NCBI GenBank assembly: GCA_001404055.1
Contig: CXTY01000018.1
Span: forward strand, 1 to 64,000
DNA: 64,000 nt
Source: Roseibium album
Lineage (GTDB): Bacteria > Pseudomonadota > Alphaproteobacteria > Rhizobiales > Stappiaceae
Direction: 5' to 3'
Numbering within the stretch: position 1 is the stretch's first letter; each line of letters begins with the position of its first letter. The position numbers and the translations under genes were made by a program. Under the pieces are notes generated by a model. That model was given only the letters and a program-made list of their open reading frames with translations, did not search any database and had not been told where the DNA came from. Positions 35,814-46,301 of the stretch are shown here, in pieces.

Positions 35814-36764
35814 ATGGTTGCGCGCGTATTCATAGATGGTGAAGCTGGCACGACGGGTTTACAGATCCGCGAGCGCCTCGCCATGCGCCGCGATCTTGAG
35901 CTTATCTCGATTCCAGACGAAAGCCGGAAGGATCCGGCGGCACGGGCCGAGCATCTCAACATGGCCGATGTTGCCATTCTCTGCCTGCCTGATACGGCAG
36001 CAAAGGAAAGCGTGGCGCTGATCGAAAACGATACGACCCGCGTGATTGATGCCTCCAGCGCGCACCGGGTTGCTCCGGATTGGGCTTATGGTTTTGCCGA
36101 AATTGATGCCGACCAAGGTGATATCATTGCCGCTGCCATGCGGGTGACCAATCCTGGATGTTGGCCGCAGGGCCTGATTGCCTCTGTCCGTCCGCTCATA
36201 GCGGCCGAATTGTTACCGGCTGATATTGCGGTCAATTATCACGGCATTTCCGGTTACTCCGGCGGTGGCAAGGGCATGATTGCCGATTACGAGGGCCGTG
36301 GGAACGAAGCCAATGTGTTCGCTCCCTATGCGCTTGGGTTCAATCATAAGCACTTGCCGGAAATGACCGAATATACGCTTCTTGAATCGGCGCCTTTGTT
36401 CACGCCAACGGTGGGCAACTATTACAAGGGCATGCTCACCGTTCTGCCGTTGAACCTTTCGGGGCTTGAGCAAGTTCCGACAGGCGAACAACTTCACGCC
36501 GCGCTTGCGGATCATTTTGCCGGCAGCACGGACGGATTTGTTGAAGTTGCACCACTTGAAGCGCTGGAGCGCGCGGACGACCTTGATCCGCAGGCGCTCA
36601 ATGATACCAACAAGCTGCGTTTGCATGTGTTTGCAAATGACGCGCGCGCACAGGCGGCCGTGATCGCGGTTTACGACAACCTGGGTAAGGGCGCATCGGG
36701 TGCCGCTGTCCAGAACCTCAACCTTATGCTCGGCGTCGATCAGACCACAAGCCTGGCGGCTTGA
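35814..36764 (+). CDS. argC: N-acetyl-gamma-glutamyl-phosphate reductase, type 2
   Basis: A 316-residue enzyme of arginine synthesis that reduces N-acetylglutamyl-phosphate to the semialdehyde with NADPH. The short opening VFIDGEAGTTGLQIRERL is the nucleotide-binding loop. VTNPGCWPQG holds the catalytic cysteine, and HGISGYSGGGKGMI is typical of the shorter type 2 ArgC. The histidine region FNHKHLPEM is also present. The frame opens at 35760; the ATG at 35814 with GAGAGGAA upstream is chosen. leuD follows 40 bases later. Confidence 0.95.
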   Translation: MVARVFIDGEAGTTGLQIRERLAMRRDLELISIPDESRKDPAARAEHLNMADVAILCLPDTAAKESVALIENDTTRVIDASSAHRVAPDWAYGFAEIDADQGDIIAAAMRVTNPGCWPQGLIASVRPLIAAELLPADIAVNYHGISGYSGGGKGMIADYEGRGNEANVFAPYALGFNHKHLPEMTEYTLLESAPLFTPTVGNYYKGMLTVLPLNLSGLEQVPTGEQLHAALADHFAGSTDGFVEVAPLEALERADDLDPQALNDTNKLRLHVFANDARAQAAVIAVYDNLGKGASGAAVQNLNLMLGVDQTTSLAA

Positions 36765-36804
36765 TGCGGGTGATTTGGGCTTGACCTCTCAGGAGACACG
36801 ATAA

Positions 36805-37410
36805 ATGGAAAAATTTAATACCCTGACCGGTGTCGCGGCTCCGATGCCGATCGTGAACATCGACACGGACATGATCATCCCGAAGCAGTTTTTGAAGACC
36901 ATCAAACGGACAGGTCTCGGCACGGCGCTTTTTCACGAAATGCGATCCAATGACGACGGTTCGGAAAACGTGGATTTCGTTTTGAACAAGGCGGCCTACC
37001 GGGACGCCAAGATCCTGATTGCCGGTGACAATTTCGGCTGCGGGTCTTCTCGCGAACATGCGCCTTGGGCGCTGCTCGATTTCGGTATCCGCTGTGTGAT
37101 TTCAACGTCTTTTGCCGACATCTTCTACAACAACTGCTTCAAGAACGGCATCCTGCCGATCGAGGTCTCTGAAGACGAGCTTGAAACGCTGTTGCATGCA
37201 TCTGAACGCGGATCCAACTTCACCCTGACAATTGACCTGGAAAACCAGGAAATTCAGGGCCTTGAAAGCGGTGACATCGCATTCAAGATTGATCATTTCC
37301 GCAAGCATTGCCTGATCAATGGTCTCGACGATATCGGCCTGACTATGGCCAAATCGGAACAGATCGACACGTTTGAAGGCAAGATGGGGGAGAGCCGCCC
37401 CTGGGTTTAA
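36805..37410 (+). CDS. leuD: 3-isopropylmalate dehydratase small subunit LeuD
   Basis: A 201-residue protein of leucine synthesis. It opens with the family start [20 protein letters not shown] and carries [16 protein letters not shown]. The conserved [17 protein letters not shown] swivelling-domain motif lies near residue 75. LeuD pairs with the iron-sulfur subunit LeuC to isomerise isopropylmalate. leuC is not adjacent and must lie elsewhere. CAGGAGA upstream supports the start. It ends at a terminator shared with no other plus-strand gene. Confidence 0.96.
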   Translation: MEKFNTLTGVAAPMPIVNIDTDMIIPKQFLKTIKRTGLGTALFHEMRSNDDGSENVDFVLNKAAYRDAKILIAGDNFGCGSSREHAPWALLDFGIRCVISTSFADIFYNNCFKNGILPIEVSEDELETLLHASERGSNFTLTIDLENQEIQGLESGDIAFKIDHFRKHCLINGLDDIGLTMAKSEQIDTFEGKMGESRPWV

Positions 37411-37433
37411 GTCCCCGCTACAAAACTACCAGG

Positions 37434-37463
37434 AAAACCCGGTGCAATCGCGCCGGGTTTTTT
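37434..37463 (+). terminator. Rho-independent terminator after leuD
   Basis: AAACCCGG pairs with CCGGGTTT around a ten-base loop and runs into TTTTTT, 24 bases after leuD. It abuts the stop codon of the convergent cyclic-nucleotide-binding gene. Confidence 0.85.
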
Positions 37464-37466
37464 CGT

Positions 37467-37970
37467 TCAGCTTTGTGAATCATCCCGGACGCGCCGTTCC
37501 GCGTTGAGTTGCTCCAGTTCGGCCATTTTATCGCCGATTGGGCGAAGCGCGGCGACAGTATGCCGATAACGGCTGACGTGTTGTTCGAGCAGGCGCTGTG
37601 CGAGTTCCGGATATTCCTGGATCATTCGTTTGAACAAGGCCCGGCGGATGCGGATGACCCGCACGCCTTCGACGGCTTCAGCCCTGCACGGTCGTTTGTT
37701 TTCTGCAAGAAGAGCTGTTTCACCCAGCAGGGTTCCTTCGCCGACACGGTCGACTTCCGCAAACTCTTCGTCTTTTTTGGTTTGAAGGCTGACAATGCCG
37801 CTGGTAATCACCAAACCGCCATCAGCGCGCTCTCCCTGATCGAAGAGGCGCTGGCCGTTTTGGTAATCCATACTTTCGGCGCTGAACGCAAGCAATCGAA
37901 GCTGATCGTCCTGAAAGTCCGAAAGCATCGGGATTTGCTTGAGAATCGCAATATCTTGGGCAAGGCTCAT
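37467..37970 (-). CDS. Cyclic-nucleotide-binding-domain protein without DNA-binding domain
   Basis: A 167-residue protein made of a single cNMP-binding beta-barrel (residues ~10-125: YQNGQRLFDQGERADGGLVI, VGEGTLLGETALLAENKRPC, RAEAVEGVRVIRIRRALF) plus a C-terminal helix. The phosphate-binding cassette FGE-type loop appears as LLGETALL. It ends before any Crp-type helix-turn-helix, so it is a stand-alone sensor rather than a transcription factor. Upstream of either possible start (37976 TTG, 37970 ATG) the ribosome binding site is weak. The OmpR-type regulator gene lies 26 bases upstream on the same strand. Confidence 0.83.
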   Translation of the reverse strand: MSLAQDIAILKQIPMLSDFQDDQLRLLAFSAESMDYQNGQRLFDQGERADGGLVITSGIVSLQTKKDEEFAEVDRVGEGTLLGETALLAENKRPCRAEAVEGVRVIRIRRALFKRMIQEYPELAQRLLEQHVSRYRHTVAALRPIGDKMAELEQLNAERRVRDDSQS

Positions 37971-37995
37971 GCCCAAGATTTACGCTGATTACCCG

Positions 37996-38679
37996 TCAGG
38001 GCACAAGCTTATATCCACCGGCTTCTGTCACAAGAAGCTCGGCATTGGACGGATCGCGCTCAATTTTTTGCCTGAGACGATAAATATGGGTTTCAAGCGT
38101 GTGGGTCGTGACGCCTGAATTATAGCCCCAGACTTCGTGCAGCAGGACGTCGCGTGTCACCGGCTTTTCACCAGCCCGGTATAGAAACTTCAAGATGGAG
38201 GTTTCTTTTTCGGTCAACCGCACTTTTGAACCGCCGTCATCCTGCATCACCTTGGCTGCAGGGCGGAACGAGTACCGGCCGATTGCGAATGTTGCATCTT
38301 CGCTTTGTTCATGCTGACGCAGATGTGCACGGACGCGCGCGAGCAGAACAGCAAACTTGAACGGCTTGGTCACATAGTCATTGGCGCCAGCTTCGAGGCC
38401 AAGGATCGTGTCGCTATCGCCATCATGTCCGGTGAGCATGATGATGGGCGCCTTGAAACCACCTTTTCTCAGAAGTTTGACTGCCTCGCGACCGTCAATA
38501 TCCGGTAGCCCGACATCCATGAGCAGCAGGTCGATATGCTCATCCTTGGCAAGACCAATTCCGGTGGTGGCCGAGTCTGCCTGAATGGTTTCGAACTCGT
38601 CATATAGCGAGAGCTGTTCAACCAGCGCCTCGCGCAGCTCGGTGTCGTCGTCGACAATCAAAATCGTGCGGGCGGTCAT
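37996..38679 (-). CDS. OmpR-family response regulator
   Basis: A 227-residue two-domain regulator. The receiver domain has ILIVDDDTELREALVEQL (acidic pocket), phosphorylation Asp in LLLMDVGLPDIDG, the Thr in IIMLTGHDGD and the Lys in YVTKPFKFAVL. The C-terminal winged helix contains VRLTEKETSILKFLYRAG and THTLETHIYRLRQKIERD. No sensor kinase gene is next to it, so its partner lies elsewhere. GAGGAATG precedes the ATG at 38679 and is a better site than at 38706. It probably shares a transcript with the downstream cyclic-nucleotide-binding gene. Confidence 0.92.
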   Translation of the reverse strand: MTARTILIVDDDTELREALVEQLSLYDEFETIQADSATTGIGLAKDEHIDLLLMDVGLPDIDGREAVKLLRKGGFKAPIIMLTGHDGDSDTILGLEAGANDYVTKPFKFAVLLARVRAHLRQHEQSEDATFAIGRYSFRPAAKVMQDDGGSKVRLTEKETSILKFLYRAGEKPVTRDVLLHEVWGYNSGVTTHTLETHIYRLRQKIERDPSNAELLVTEAGGYKLVP

Positions 38680-38874
38680 CGTTGCATTCCTCGCCAAGTG
38701 TCTCAAATCCGTTCACGCCAACTTGTGCATCAAACACATGCGTGTTCCTGCTTCTATGTGCGTGGGAAATTCTCGCCATACAAGCCACTGTTCGTCAATT
38801 CTTCTTCACGCGGGGTTTAAAGCTGGTTTATCAATGTTTTCCAAAGGCGTGAAAAAAGCGAGACCTAAAAAACA

Positions 38875-39411
38875 ATGAAACTTCAAAAAGTGGCTGATTG
38901 CCTGGAAGTTCGTGCGCTGACGCGAGACAGGACAAAGGGAATTCTGCGCTTAGGGCAGATCACGGTTCCGTGTGCCCTTGGGAGATCGGGCATTGTCGCA
39001 CGCAAGAAAGAAGGTGACGGCGCGACGCCAACAGGCCGTTTTGACCTGCTACACGTTTATTATCGTGCCGACCGGTCCTTGCCGCCTTCAACATCGTTAC
39101 CTTTGGAACCGTTGACGCCGTTGTCAGGATGGTGCGACGACCCGGCGCATCGCCTTTACAATCGCCCGGTAAGCCTTCCGTTTCCAGCCAGCCACGAAAA
39201 AATGTGGCGTGACGACCGGCTTTACGACGTCGTTGTCGTGCTGGATTGCAACATGCATCCGGCTGTTAAGGGCAGGGGCAGCGCAATCTTTTTTCACATC
39301 GCGCGCGAAGATTATCGCCCGACCGAGGGCTGTGTCGCGATCGCGCCGGAGCATATGCGGCTCATCCTTTCAAAGGTCGGCGTGGGCGCGGCCATGCTGA
39401 TCCACGCCTGA
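38875..39411 (+). CDS. L,D-transpeptidase (YkuD family) catalytic-domain protein
   Basis: A 178-residue protein consisting of the YkuD fold. The catalytic motif is FFHIAREDYRPTEGCVAIAP, giving the H-x(9)-T-x-G-C-V order with the nucleophilic cysteine. The earlier GRSGIVARKKEGDGATPTGR matches the conserved substrate-entry strand. Family members cross-link peptidoglycan (3-3 links) or anchor lipoproteins. No signal peptide or anchor is visible, as in many short single-domain members. It stands alone on the plus strand, with a weak ribosome binding site. Confidence 0.9.
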   Translation: MKLQKVADCLEVRALTRDRTKGILRLGQITVPCALGRSGIVARKKEGDGATPTGRFDLLHVYYRADRSLPPSTSLPLEPLTPLSGWCDDPAHRLYNRPVSLPFPASHEKMWRDDRLYDVVVVLDCNMHPAVKGRGSAIFFHIAREDYRPTEGCVAIAPEHMRLILSKVGVGAAMLIHA

Positions 39412-39427
39412 GCACGCGATCTTGTCC

Positions 39428-39913
39428 TCAGTCAGACGCAGCGGCCTGCGGACGGTAGATGATGAAACTTCCACTGACAGTGACAGTGGTCGTCGTCCCG
39501 CCTTCGGTCGATGTTGCGGTTCGCACGCGCAAACTATTTCGTTGAACGTTGCGGTCGTTGTTCACATTGCTTTCCAGAAAAGTCGCGTTGCCATTGGCGT
39601 CGATGCTTTCAAGAATTGCTGTATGCCGTGGCGCACCGCGAGAATCCGTGCGTTCGGACCAGCCTCCGTCAGAGGACTCCTCTCTTACGGTGACCTGGAA
39701 TTGCGAAAATTGAAACACATCGCCGGGTCTTGCGCCGCTGAGCTGATCGACAACGCGGCCCCAGGCATAAATGGCTGAAGGTTTATGAAAACCAACACTC
39801 TCAAAGCCGTTGTTGACCAATGTCCAGCATTCGCCATTTCCTTCGACTTGCCCAAGGCGCTGTACCGCAAATGCGATCAGTTGTTGGGCCTGTTGTTCGG
39901 TAACATCGGGCAT
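39428..39913 (-). CDS. NlpC/P60-like cysteine peptidase-fold protein, divergent
   Basis: About 161 residues. GQVEGNGECWTLVNNGF has a cysteine at the N-terminus of a helix, RPGDVFQFSQFQVTV is a beta strand of the type before the catalytic histidine, and RGAPRHTAILESIDANGNAT gives the histidine strand, then FLESNVNNDR. The C-then-H order and spacing fit an NlpC/P60 or CHAP-like peptidase or amidase. The C-terminal half is rich in threonine (TATSTEGGTTTTVTVSG). The ATG at 39913 with AGGAAC upstream is chosen over the 40093 frame opening, since the added N-terminus would look non-coding. Cytoplasmic location is suggested by the lack of a signal peptide. Confidence 0.6.
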   Translation of the reverse strand: MPDVTEQQAQQLIAFAVQRLGQVEGNGECWTLVNNGFESVGFHKPSAIYAWGRVVDQLSGARPGDVFQFSQFQVTVREESSDGGWSERTDSRGAPRHTAILESIDANGNATFLESNVNNDRNVQRNSLRVRTATSTEGGTTTTVTVSGSFIIYRPQAAASD

Positions 39914-40120
39914 GTGCAGGTTCCTTTGATCGGTATCCTCAGCTATTAACCTTACGTCAAGTTTCCGTGATAAGGATGTTATCTGTGTCACAGGTTTGTC
40001 GTTGCCAACCCTGAAACAAGAGAAGATCTGGTAATTCGGCTTGAATTCCGCCATATAGAGGCGAATGATCGTGTTGGTGCGATCAGTTCCCAATCACCTT
40101 TTTGAAGAAGTGCACACGGT

Positions 40121-41032
40121 ATGGCGTCTGAAACCAGACCCTTTTTGAAGATGAATGGCCTTGGCAATGACTTCGTGGTCTGGGACGCACGGGACGAACC
40201 GCTGCGTCTTTCAAAGGATGCGATTGCCAAATTGGGCGATAGGGAAAACGGCATCGGGTTTGACCAGATGATCACCGTTGAGCGGTCTTCATTGGGCGTT
40301 GACGCCTTCATGCGCATCCATAACCGCGACGGCGGCGAGGTTGAGGCCTGTGGTAATGCCACACGCTGCATCGGCCGCCTTTTGATGGAAGAACACGGCA
40401 AGGATCTTGTGACAATCGAGACAAGCGCCGGTCTGCTACATGCAACGGATGCAGCAGGTCAACGGAACGTCACGGTCGATATGGGCAAGCCGCGCCTGGA
40501 ATGGGATCAGATCCCACTAGCGGAGGAGTTTGCCGACACGCGTGCGATCGAACTCCAGATCGGGCCGATTGATGATCCAATCCTGCACACGCCAGCAGTC
40601 GCCAACATGGGTAACCCGCACGCGATTTTCTGGGTTGATGACATTGAAGCTTATGATCTGGCGCGTGTCGGCCCTCTGCTGGAGCACCATCCGGTCTTTC
40701 CGGAAGGAGCCAATATTTCGCTGGCCCATATTTTCGATGAGGATCAGATCCGGGTGAAAGTCTGGGAACGCGGCGTTGGTCTGACACTTGCCTGCGGAAC
40801 AGCAGCCTGTGCCGTTGGCGTTGCAGCTGCGCGCGACACAAGGACTGGGCGTAAAACCACTATTCATCTACCGGGCGGTCCGATAGGAATCGAGTGGCGT
40901 GAAAGCGACGATCATGTGCTGATGACCGGGCTGACGGAGGTTGAATTCGAAGGCGAAGTCGATATCGAAACCCTGGATTGGCGTGAAACCTCCAAAGGTG
41001 ACGGTCCATTGGAGACCGAGGCGGCTTCATGA
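40121..41032 (+). CDS. dapF: Diaminopimelate epimerase DapF
   Basis: A 303-residue enzyme that interconverts LL- and meso-diaminopimelate for lysine and peptidoglycan. It opens with FLKMNGLGNDFVVWDARD. The two active-site cysteines are in GGEVEACGNATRCIGR (about residue 80) and GLTLACGTAACAVG (about 225). ANMGNPHAIFW is also conserved. Its last four bases (ATGA) overlap the start of mtaB, so the two are co-translated. The start at 40121 has a weak ribosome binding site. Confidence 0.96.
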   Translation: MASETRPFLKMNGLGNDFVVWDARDEPLRLSKDAIAKLGDRENGIGFDQMITVERSSLGVDAFMRIHNRDGGEVEACGNATRCIGRLLMEEHGKDLVTIETSAGLLHATDAAGQRNVTVDMGKPRLEWDQIPLAEEFADTRAIELQIGPIDDPILHTPAVANMGNPHAIFWVDDIEAYDLARVGPLLEHHPVFPEGANISLAHIFDEDQIRVKVWERGVGLTLACGTAACAVGVAAARDTRTGRKTTIHLPGGPIGIEWRESDDHVLMTGLTEVEFEGEVDIETLDWRETSKGDGPLETEAAS

Positions 41033-42297
41033 GCATTGATGTCGTAACATTTGGCTGTCGGCTCAATTCGTACGAGTCCGAGGTGATGAAGCGCGAGGCG
41101 GAGGCCGCAGGCCTCAAGGACGCCATCCTCATCAACACCTGTGCGGTGACCAACGAAGCGGTTCGACAGGCACGTCAGGCAGTGCGCAAAGCCAAACGCG
41201 ACAATCCTGATGCGCGGGTAATTGTCACCGGCTGCGCCGCTCAGACCGAAACCGACACTTTTTCCGCCATGGACGAAGTTGACCTGGTGCTTGGCAACAC
41301 GGAAAAACTCGAGCGCAAATCCTATCAGGACGTAGCCGCTTTCGGCATTTCCGAAACCGAGAAAGTGCGCGTCAACGACATCATGAGCGTTGAAGAGACG
41401 GCTGGCCATCTGATCGATGGCCTGACCGGGCGCGCTCGTGCGTTTGTCCAGATCCAGAATGGCTGCGACCACCGGTGCACTTTCTGCATCATTCCCTATG
41501 GCCGCGGCAATTCCCGGTCCGTTCCGATGGGCGTCGTGATTGATCAGATCAAGCGTCTGGTCGACAATGGCTACAACGAGATCGTCCTGACCGGCGTTGA
41601 CATCACATCCTACGGTGCCGACCTGCCGGGCGCGCCGAAGCTTGGTACATTGACGGCGAAAATCCTGAAAATGGCGCCGGTCCTGAAGCGGTTGCGCCTG
41701 TCCTCCATCGATTCCATCGAGGCAGATGACGACCTGATGCGGGTCATTGCCGAAGATGAGCGGCTGATGCCGCATTTTCATCTGTCACTGCAGGCAGGTG
41801 ACAACATGATCCTCAAGCGCATGAAACGACGTCATTTGCGCGACGATACCATCCGTTTTTGCGAGGACGTTCGGCGGATGCGGCCAGATGTTGTCTTTGG
41901 GGCAGATATTATCGCCGGATTTCCGACGGAAACCGAAGAGATGTTCCAGAACTCTCTGAAGATCGTCGATGAATGCGGACTGACGCATCTCCACGTGTTT
42001 CCGTTCTCAGCGCGACCAGGCACACCTGCAGCGCGCATGCCGCAATTGCCACGCCCTGTCGTCAAGGAACGCGGTGCGCGTCTCAGAGCCAAGGGCGCAG
42101 AAGCGTTGGTACAACACCTTGCCGATGAAGTCGGCAAGGTTCGTCCTGTGCTGATTGAAAAGGAAGGTCTTGGCCGGACAGAGCAGTTCACCCAGGTTGA
42201 GCTGAATGGTGGATTGGCTGGTGACATTGTCGAGACCAGAATTATCGGTCATACCGGGCGTCATCTTCTGGGCGAAGCCCTTTCAAAAGCCGCCTGA
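41029..42297 (+). CDS. mtaB: tRNA t6A37 methylthiotransferase MtaB
   Basis: A 422-residue radical-SAM enzyme that adds the methylthio group to N6-threonylcarbamoyl-adenosine 37 of tRNAs. The N-terminal UPF0004 domain (VVTFGCRLNSYESEVMKREA, NTCAVTNEAVRQAR, VTGCAAQTE) carries three cysteines for the auxiliary cluster. The radical-SAM motif is CDHRCTFCIIPYGRG. The C-terminal TRAM-like region is around LIEKEGLGRTEQFTQVELNG. It overlaps dapF and is followed by ftsY 99 bases later, a common alphaproteobacterial order. Confidence 0.95.
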   Translation: MSIDVVTFGCRLNSYESEVMKREAEAAGLKDAILINTCAVTNEAVRQARQAVRKAKRDNPDARVIVTGCAAQTETDTFSAMDEVDLVLGNTEKLERKSYQDVAAFGISETEKVRVNDIMSVEETAGHLIDGLTGRARAFVQIQNGCDHRCTFCIIPYGRGNSRSVPMGVVIDQIKRLVDNGYNEIVLTGVDITSYGADLPGAPKLGTLTAKILKMAPVLKRLRLSSIDSIEADDDLMRVIAEDERLMPHFHLSLQAGDNMILKRMKRRHLRDDTIRFCEDVRRMRPDVVFGADIIAGFPTETEEMFQNSLKIVDECGLTHLHVFPFSARPGTPAARMPQLPRPVVKERGARLRAKGAEALVQHLADEVGKVRPVLIEKEGLGRTEQFTQVELNGGLAGDIVETRIIGHTGRHLLGEALSKAA

Positions 42298-42396
42298 GCG
42301 GCAGTATAAGCTTTAGAGATGGTTGACCCGCCAGACACAGGCTCGGCCACAGTTCAGATAAAGCAGCAAACCAACTGGATTTCTTAAGGCGATTTC

Positions 42397-43752
<1,356 letters not shown>

Positions 43753-43775
43753 TTCTCAACCGAGTAGGCGAAATA

Positions 43776-44294
43776 TTAGATTTGCCCGGAACCTTTCTGG
43801 GTGCCGGGCTTTTTAGTCAGGCTGCCCTTATAGTAACTGGAATGCCATCCCAGGCCGGCAAATCGTCCTGATATACGCCAATAAACATATCCGCCCAAAG
43901 CGCCAAATGGACCAAAAATCAATGTTGCAATCAGCAAGATGGCAACAAACTGCATTGGCTGGCTAACATTGGGCAGCATCGCGATTGGAAGGAAGGCGCC
44001 TGCAAGACCACCTGAAAGTGCTGCAGCGACCACGTAGTGGGATTTCTTTCGAAATGATCCGATTTCGGTTATCAGAACGACAATCAGGAACGGCAATAGG
44101 GTGAGGAAGAAAATGAACGGAAACGTGAGCAGCGGACTCATCATTACGTGAAGGAGATTTTTAAGCTCGAAAAATAGTATCCCACTCGCGATGTCCTGTA
44201 CCAGGACGACTAGCGCATAGGCCAAACTGACCACTGCGCAGGACAACAAGTAACCGATCAATATTCTGCCAAACAAGGGCCAGGGAACGAACAT
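43776..44294 (-). CDS. Hypothetical inner-membrane protein
   Basis: About 172 residues with four hydrophobic spans (FGRILIGYLLSCAVVSLAYA, LTFPFIFFLTLLPFLIVVLI, VAAALSGGLAGAFLPIAML, FVAILLIATLIFGPFGALGG) and a basic, glycine-rich tail (YYKGSLTKKPGTQKGSGQ). No family is recognised. GAGAGA upstream of the ATG at 44294 is the best start signal; an in-frame ATG at 44333 has none. Its last codons contain the ftsY terminator on the other strand. The bases from 44295 to 44530 show no gene. Confidence 0.65.
   Translation of the reverse strand: MFVPWPLFGRILIGYLLSCAVVSLAYALVVLVQDIASGILFFELKNLLHVMMSPLLTFPFIFFLTLLPFLIVVLITEIGSFRKKSHYVVAAALSGGLAGAFLPIAMLPNVSQPMQFVAILLIATLIFGPFGALGGYVYWRISGRFAGLGWHSSYYKGSLTKKPGTQKGSGQI
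43784..43814 (+). terminator. Rho-independent terminator of ftsY
   Basis: GCCCGG (43784-43789) pairs with CCGGGC (43804-43809), with further pairing inside (ACC/GGGT), and a run of T follows. It lies within the 3' end of the convergent membrane-protein gene. Confidence 0.75.
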
Positions 44295-44530
44295 AGTCTC
44301 TCTCAAGATAGCGGGAGTGTTACAGGCCAGCATGTTCTAACCAACTCTCGTTGCACAAGAGTTTAAGATTTTTTCGCTTCTATCCCAGTTTGGCGCAAGC
44401 CAAGATCGGGATTTGGTAACCAGAGAGGTCAGAAAATTCGTCTGATGGACTGCCGCCAAAGGGATACCTGCCGGAATTTTTGCCCGCGCAAGCGGGTGCA
44501 GAATGGCAATTTGAGGCACTGGAATTCCAA

Positions 44531-44980
44531 CTATCGCGCCTCCGTCGGCTCCCATCCCTCCGGCGCCATGACAAAGCCTTCAAACTGAAATCCTGGCGCC
44601 ACTGTGCAGCCAACGAGCGTCCAGGCGCCAAGCGAGCGGGCCTGTTGCCAGCCGTCGCGAGGGACGACGCCCTGCGGTCGTTGGCCGGCAAGTAGATCGT
44701 TTCCCAGAGCTAATACGTTTTTTGAAGTTCCATCTGCGCTGATGGAAAGTTCCAGCGGGCTTCCTGCGTACCAGTGCCAGGTTTCAACTGCGTCAACGCG
44801 GTGCCAGCGTGACAGGATGCCATCGGGTATGAGAAAATAAATCAGCGTGGAGGCGGCGCGTCCGTTTTTGTCGGTAAAATCATCGCGAAAAGTCTCGGCG
44901 TAAAAGCCACCTTCCGGATGTGGCTGCATATTCAACAATTCAACGACCGTGTCGGCCGTCAGATCGGACGTAATCGGCAT
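44531..44980 (-). CDS. Cupin-like DUF985 family protein
   Basis: A 149-residue beta-barrel protein of the DUF985 cupin superfamily. LLNMQPHPEGGFYAETFRDD is the family's signature opening. LIYFLIPDGILSRWHRVDAV and ETWHWYAGSPLEL carry possible metal-binding histidines, and GWTLVGCTVAPGFQFEGFVM-like residues close the barrel (read here as WTLVGCTVAPGFQFEGFVMA). The biochemical role is unknown. AGGGAAG lies before the ATG. It is single, between two small genes. Confidence 0.88.
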   Translation of the reverse strand: MPITSDLTADTVVELLNMQPHPEGGFYAETFRDDFTDKNGRAASTLIYFLIPDGILSRWHRVDAVETWHWYAGSPLELSISADGTSKNVLALGNDLLAGQRPQGVVPRDGWQQARSLGAWTLVGCTVAPGFQFEGFVMAPEGWEPTEAR

Positions 44981-45028
44981 CAGGCTTCCCTAAAATTGAT
45001 GTAGTGACCTGACGCGTGTGAAATTACG

Positions 45029-45244
45029 TCAAGGTGTTTTGTTATCTGAACAATAAGCCAGATCGTCAATCGTTTCGCGCAGAGCGGCCACAACCTCTTC
45101 GTAGAGAATCTGCATATCCAGCTTATGTCCGCCACCGATTTGTACAGGGATTGCCTCGGCCTGGCTGACGATGCGGTTGACCACGTCTTGTGCGCGCTGT
45201 TCCGCTGTCCGGCGGGTAAGCGCTTCGGTACTTGCAAGTGTCAT
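45029..45244 (-). CDS. Small hypothetical protein, 71 residues
   Basis: A short protein rich in helix-forming residues: RRTAEQRAQDVVNRIVSQAE followed by LDMQILYEEVVAALRETIDD. No family is recognised. The ATG at 45244 with AAGGGG upstream is preferred to the frame opening at 45289. It lies between the DUF985 gene and gloB, all on the minus strand. Confidence 0.6.
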   Translation of the reverse strand: MTLASTEALTRRTAEQRAQDVVNRIVSQAEAIPVQIGGGHKLDMQILYEEVVAALRETIDDLAYCSDNKTP

Positions 45245-45367
45245 GGTTTCTGCCCCTTCATGATCACAATAATGAGGATATGGGGGCAAATACCGAGGTT
45301 TTAAGCCTTAGGTCGCAGAAAAGCAGGTTTCTGCGACCGTTGGTCCTGTTTTTACAAGGAATACGCC

Positions 45368-46150
45368 TCAGGCGTTGTCCTTGCGCGTACGGATCTCGGT
45401 GAAGACCTCTGTCGCAGATTTTCCTTCCATGCCAAGCGCTTTGGCGACGGATGCTTCGCCAGCCCGCAGGAACGGGTTGGTCGCTTTTTCTTGTCCCATC
45501 GTTGTAGGCAATGTCGCCTTGCCGTTTGCCCTCAGATCGAAAACTTCCCTGGCGCGGGCCTGCAAGGCCGTGTTGTCCGGCTCAATGGTCAGAGAAAATT
45601 TTGCATTGGCTTCCGTGTACTCGTGGCCGCAGTAAATCGCGGTTTCGTCAGGCAACATTCTCAAGAGCTTGGCGAGCGAAGACCACATCATCTCCTTGTC
45701 ACCTTCAAAAACACGGCCACAACCAAGCGAGAAAAGCGTGTCACCAGTGTGGGCGAAGTTGACGGCTGGAATGTACCAGGAGATCTGATCCAGCGTGTGT
45801 CCGGGAGTGCTAATCGCCTTGACCTCGTAAGGGCCACATATAACGTCGTCACCATCTTCGACCGTGCGTTCAAGCTCGGAGATTTTTTGCCGAGACCGCT
45901 CAGGTCCGATAACGGTGGCGCCGGTTTTTTGCTTCAGTTCGCCAAGGCCCTGCACATGATCCCAATGGTGATGAGTGACCAGAATATGGGTCAGTTTCCA
46001 GCCGGTTTGCTCCAATGCCCGCTCGTAGGCCCCTGCATGGGGAACATCGATAGCAATGGTGGTTCCACTGTCCGTGTCGTGGACAAGGACGCCGAAATTG
46101 TCATCGAGGCAAGTGAACTGGAAAATTTCAGTGGTGTCGCTCAAGGCCAT
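45368..46150 (-). CDS. gloB: Hydroxyacylglutathione hydrolase (glyoxalase II)
   Basis: A 260-residue metallo-beta-lactamase-fold enzyme that hydrolyses S-lactoylglutathione in methylglyoxal detoxification. THHHWDHVQGLGELK is the double-metal motif (residues ~55-69). TPGHTLDQISWYI, VNFAHTGDTLFSLGCGRVFE and YCGHEYTEANAKF provide the other ligands and glutathione contacts. The C-terminal NPFLRAGE segment is diagnostic for GloB. AAGGAGCC supports the ATG. It diverges from the methyltransferase gene. Confidence 0.95.
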   Translation of the reverse strand: MALSDTTEIFQFTCLDDNFGVLVHDTDSGTTIAIDVPHAGAYERALEQTGWKLTHILVTHHHWDHVQGLGELKQKTGATVIGPERSRQKISELERTVEDGDDVICGPYEVKAISTPGHTLDQISWYIPAVNFAHTGDTLFSLGCGRVFEGDKEMMWSSLAKLLRMLPDETAIYCGHEYTEANAKFSLTIEPDNTALQARAREVFDLRANGKATLPTTMGQEKATNPFLRAGEASVAKALGMEGKSATEVFTEIRTRKDNA

Positions 46151-46301
46151 GAAAAGGCTCCTTGCAGTGATTGAATAAGGAAAGATCCCTCGTTAAAACG
46201 CACAGTGGCAAAGAGACTGCGTGAGGGCAAGATATGAGTTCTTGCTCTTTGGGTTCGTTCCCTGTTCAATCGCCTTCAACACCACCGCCGAGCGGAATTA
46301 C

